A stretch of DNA of 64,000 nt from Mycobacteriales bacterium (lineage in GTDB: Bacteria; Actinomycetota; Actinomycetes; Mycobacteriales; Mycobacteriaceae): NCBI GenBank assembly GCA_018376445.1, contig JAHABL010000005.1, positions 105,030 through 169,029 of the forward strand, read 5' to 3'. The translations under genes and the position numbers were made by a program. How positions within the stretch are numbered: the first letter of the stretch is position 1; the number at the start of each line of letters is the position of its first letter. This document shows positions 62,254-64,000 of this stretch, piece after piece. The notes below the pieces were generated by a model, which ran no database searches, was not told where the DNA came from, and worked only from the letters and a program-made list of their open reading frames with translations.

Positions 62254-63387
62254 TTAGATTCCGAATGCCTTGGCGCGGCACTTGATGGGCTTGTTGGCGT
62301 TGCCTTGAAGTGCGTTGACGGCGATCTCGAGGGCATTGGGATCGTAGGAGAAGGTGAAGTGGTCGGAGTGGTCGTTGGCGCAGTAGTCCTGGACCACAAC
62401 GTTGGTGACACCGGGCTCGAAGATGAAGGCGTTACGGTAGGGGGTAACGACGTCATCGAAGCGGGTGGTGATGACGGTGTACTTGACACCCGGCATGGTG
62501 ATGGGGGTGCTGCTGTACTTCTTGAGGAACTCAGAGTTCTTGGTCTGCTGTTCGCTGGAGGTCATGTTGGCGGCATTCATTACCTTGACCATGAGGTCAC
62601 GTCCACCGGGGATGGTGTCGATGACGTCAGAGAGGCCCTTACCGCTGCCGTAGTTGGAGGAGGCGAGGGTGAGGGGGTTGGGGATGAAGGCCAGCATGGT
62701 GCCGGTGGTGGGGTCTACCACGGGGATAGATCCGAGGCTGAGGTTGGTGCCGAAGTTGGAGGCTACCAGGCCAACAGTGTGGCGCACTGTCTTATTTCCG
62801 CCGTACCACTTGATGTAGGCGTTGGGGAGGACACCGCCGCCCTGGGAGTGACCAATGAAGTCAACCTTGGGGGCGCCCGTGCGCTTCAGAACCATGTTGA
62901 CGAATTTCCCAAGAGCCTTGGCGGACGCGTGGAGGTCACCTTCGAAGGGGAGAGACGCCTGTGCGAACTTATTGCCCACGGTTGCAAGCGCAGGACCGTA
63001 GTTGAAGGTGTAGACGCAGTATCCGCGCCGGGTCAGTTCAGGAGCATAGTATGCCCACGTGGCGTAGGCAGACTCGCCAGTTCCGGGGACGAGGACGATG
63101 GGGAGTGCACCCTTAACCTTGGGCTTGCAGTTGAAGTTGTTGGCACCTTCGGGGGTGCGTCCAGGATTCTTGTGGTCGTAGCGGGAAGCTTTACCCCACA
63201 CAGTCTGTGCCGGGCCATAACCCTCGGTGGGCATGCCGTATTCATCAGAGTAGGGAGCGGGGTAGCCGCCGAACTCGTCTACTGGGGCGAGTGCTGCTGA
63301 AGCGAGGGCCGGTGACAGAGCAGCCACGAGAGCAGTAACGGCTGTTGCCACGGTTATCCGGTTACGGGTCGAACGATTCGTGTGCAT
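62254..63387 (-). CDS. Secreted lipase, class 2
   Basis: Exported lipase (377 aa). Signal peptide (core VATAVTALVAALSPALA) is followed by a Tyr/Gly/Pro-rich segment. Oxyanion strand LPIVLVPGTGES, nucleophile Ser181 in IGHSQGGG, Asp311/312 in TTRFDDVVTPY and His343 in NDHSDHFTF fit the class 2 lipase family. Cys87 and Cys124 may pair. GAGAGG lies 7 nt before the ATG at 63387; the open frame extends 34 codons upstream without conserved content. It probably acts on host acylglycerols (inferred). Confidence 0.88.
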   Translation of the reverse strand: MHTNRSTRNRITVATAVTALVAALSPALASAALAPVDEFGGYPAPYSDEYGMPTEGYGPAQTVWGKASRYDHKNPGRTPEGANNFNCKPKVKGALPIVLVPGTGESAYATWAYYAPELTRRGYCVYTFNYGPALATVGNKFAQASLPFEGDLHASAKALGKFVNMVLKRTGAPKVDFIGHSQGGGVLPNAYIKWYGGNKTVRHTVGLVASNFGTNLSLGSIPVVDPTTGTMLAFIPNPLTLASSNYGSGKGLSDVIDTIPGGRDLMVKVMNAANMTSSEQQTKNSEFLKKYSSTPITMPGVKYTVITTRFDDVVTPYRNAFIFEPGVTNVVVQDYCANDHSDHFTFSYDPNALEIAVNALQGNANKPIKCRAKAFGI

Positions 63388-63585
63388 TGAAATGCCTCTC
63401 AAGCTGGTATTTTTGGAGCTATCTGCATACAGTAGACTTTTGTTATCCGGCTCACCAGCTTGTTGCACAATTTTGTCACCCAAAGCCACTTCACTGTAAC
63501 CTATTTCATATATCGATATAAATTGTACTGTACATCACAAAACTATCGATATCTGCAGACACAGTGATGAATACAGGGCCAACGT

Positions 63586-64000
63586 CTAGGACGTAGCACC
63601 AAAAGTAGCCACACTGGTCCCACTCACTGCAGCTTTCTTCACAGAGGACGACGGGACCGACTTCTCCGTCATTGTAGAGGACGCAGGTTTCTTGTTGCTG
63701 CTGGTGGACTCCGCGGGTGCCGTCCTCTTAGTGTTAGCGGCTGACGCCGTGGGCTTCACAGTAGTGGAGTTGGTTGAGCCGGCGCTACGCCCGGTGTCGT
63801 CACGGGAATTAGCCACACCGGCATCCGACGACTTTTCATCCAAAAACGCGTCGCCGTCGTCGTCATCGTCAATCGTTTTGTTGAGGATTCGCTCCTTTGT
63901 CTCCCGGAGTTCCTGCGCTGCCACCCAGTAGTTGTGCGTTCCTAACGGCTTAATGTGGAGCGTCACGTTAGTAAGATTGATGGCCTTCGCCTTGAGGAAA
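63586..64000 (-). CDS. Partial gene: protein with Ser/Thr/Lys-rich C-terminal tail
   Basis: The open frame runs off the right edge without a stop or a clear start, so the N-terminus lies outside. About 138 residues are visible. The first 40 (VTLHIKPLGTHNYWVAAQEL, then RETKERIL) look like the end of a folded domain. An acidic patch (TIDDDDDGDAF) follows, then a long Ser/Thr/Ala/Lys low-complexity tail. A GTG at 63966 could start it, but the reading upstream looks equally coding. No family recognised. Confidence 0.55.
   Translation of the reverse strand, partial: FLKAKAINLTNVTLHIKPLGTHNYWVAAQELRETKERILNKTIDDDDDGDAFLDEKSSDAGVANSRDDTGRSAGSTNSTTVKPTASAANTKRTAPAESTSSNKKPASSTMTEKSVPSSSVKKAAVSGTSVATFGATS

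Overview
The window looks like a chromosomal segment of a high-GC actinobacterium of the mycolic-acid group (Mycobacteriales). The evidence is an LpqY-SugABC-type trehalose importer, GTP-dependent PEP carboxykinase, a 3-ketosteroid-dehydrogenase-like flavoprotein, AGPS-like flavoenzymes, an IdeR/DtxR-type operator, and many genes that appear leaderless. An oxygen-independent ribonucleotide reductase (nrdD, nrdG) and eight secreted lipase or esterase relatives suggest a lipophilic organism able to live without oxygen, such as a Lawsonella-like skin actinomycete. The genus is inference, not proven.

Layout. 1-3.6 kb: trehalose/sugar ABC importer (sugC-lpqY-sugA, leftward, running off the left edge). 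3.7-11.4 kb: amino-acid permease, a nicotinamidase-LOG fusion, a 51-residue basic protein, a USP-like protein, a fructosamine-kinase-like protein, a frameshifted secreted-protein gene, thiol peroxidase and a HAD hydrolase. 11.5-14.1 kb: two secreted lipases. 14.4-19.1 kb: two AGPS-like FAD oxidases and a TIGR01777-type epimerase. 19.2-21 kb: TenA-like protein and nrdG. 21.5-25.1 kb: SDR, cupin and pckG, with a DtxR-like box between the last two. 25.5-27.1 kb: polytopic membrane protein with a histone-H1-like tail. 27.6-31.2 kb: pantothenate/CoA cluster (panD, panC, coaBC, panB). 31.2-33.2 kb: nrdD.

33.5-38.6 kb: secreted LIP lipase, a lower-GC lipoprotein, and two tandem SGNH hydrolases, the second lacking catalytic residues. 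38.6-44 kb: complete oligopeptide ABC importer with a fused double ATPase. 44-48.3 kb: small lipoprotein, a decayed acsA pseudogene and a KstD-like flavoprotein. 48.7-53.1 kb: large secreted protein of unknown function, secreted monoacylglycerol-lipase-like enzyme and an SDR. 53.2-60.2 kb: ferritin, acyltransferase 3, pirin, small lipoprotein and leuS. 60.7-64 kb: two class-2-type lipases flanking a DUF4298 gene, and a partial gene at the right edge.

Themes. Host lipids appear to be broken down outside the cell, peptides and trehalose are imported, and gluconeogenesis is present through pckG. Acetyl-CoA synthetase has been lost at this locus. nrdD and nrdG sit 10 kb apart but share tandem NrdR-like boxes with canonical spacing, so they probably form one regulon. 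I saw no tRNA, rRNA, CRISPR array or insertion sequence.
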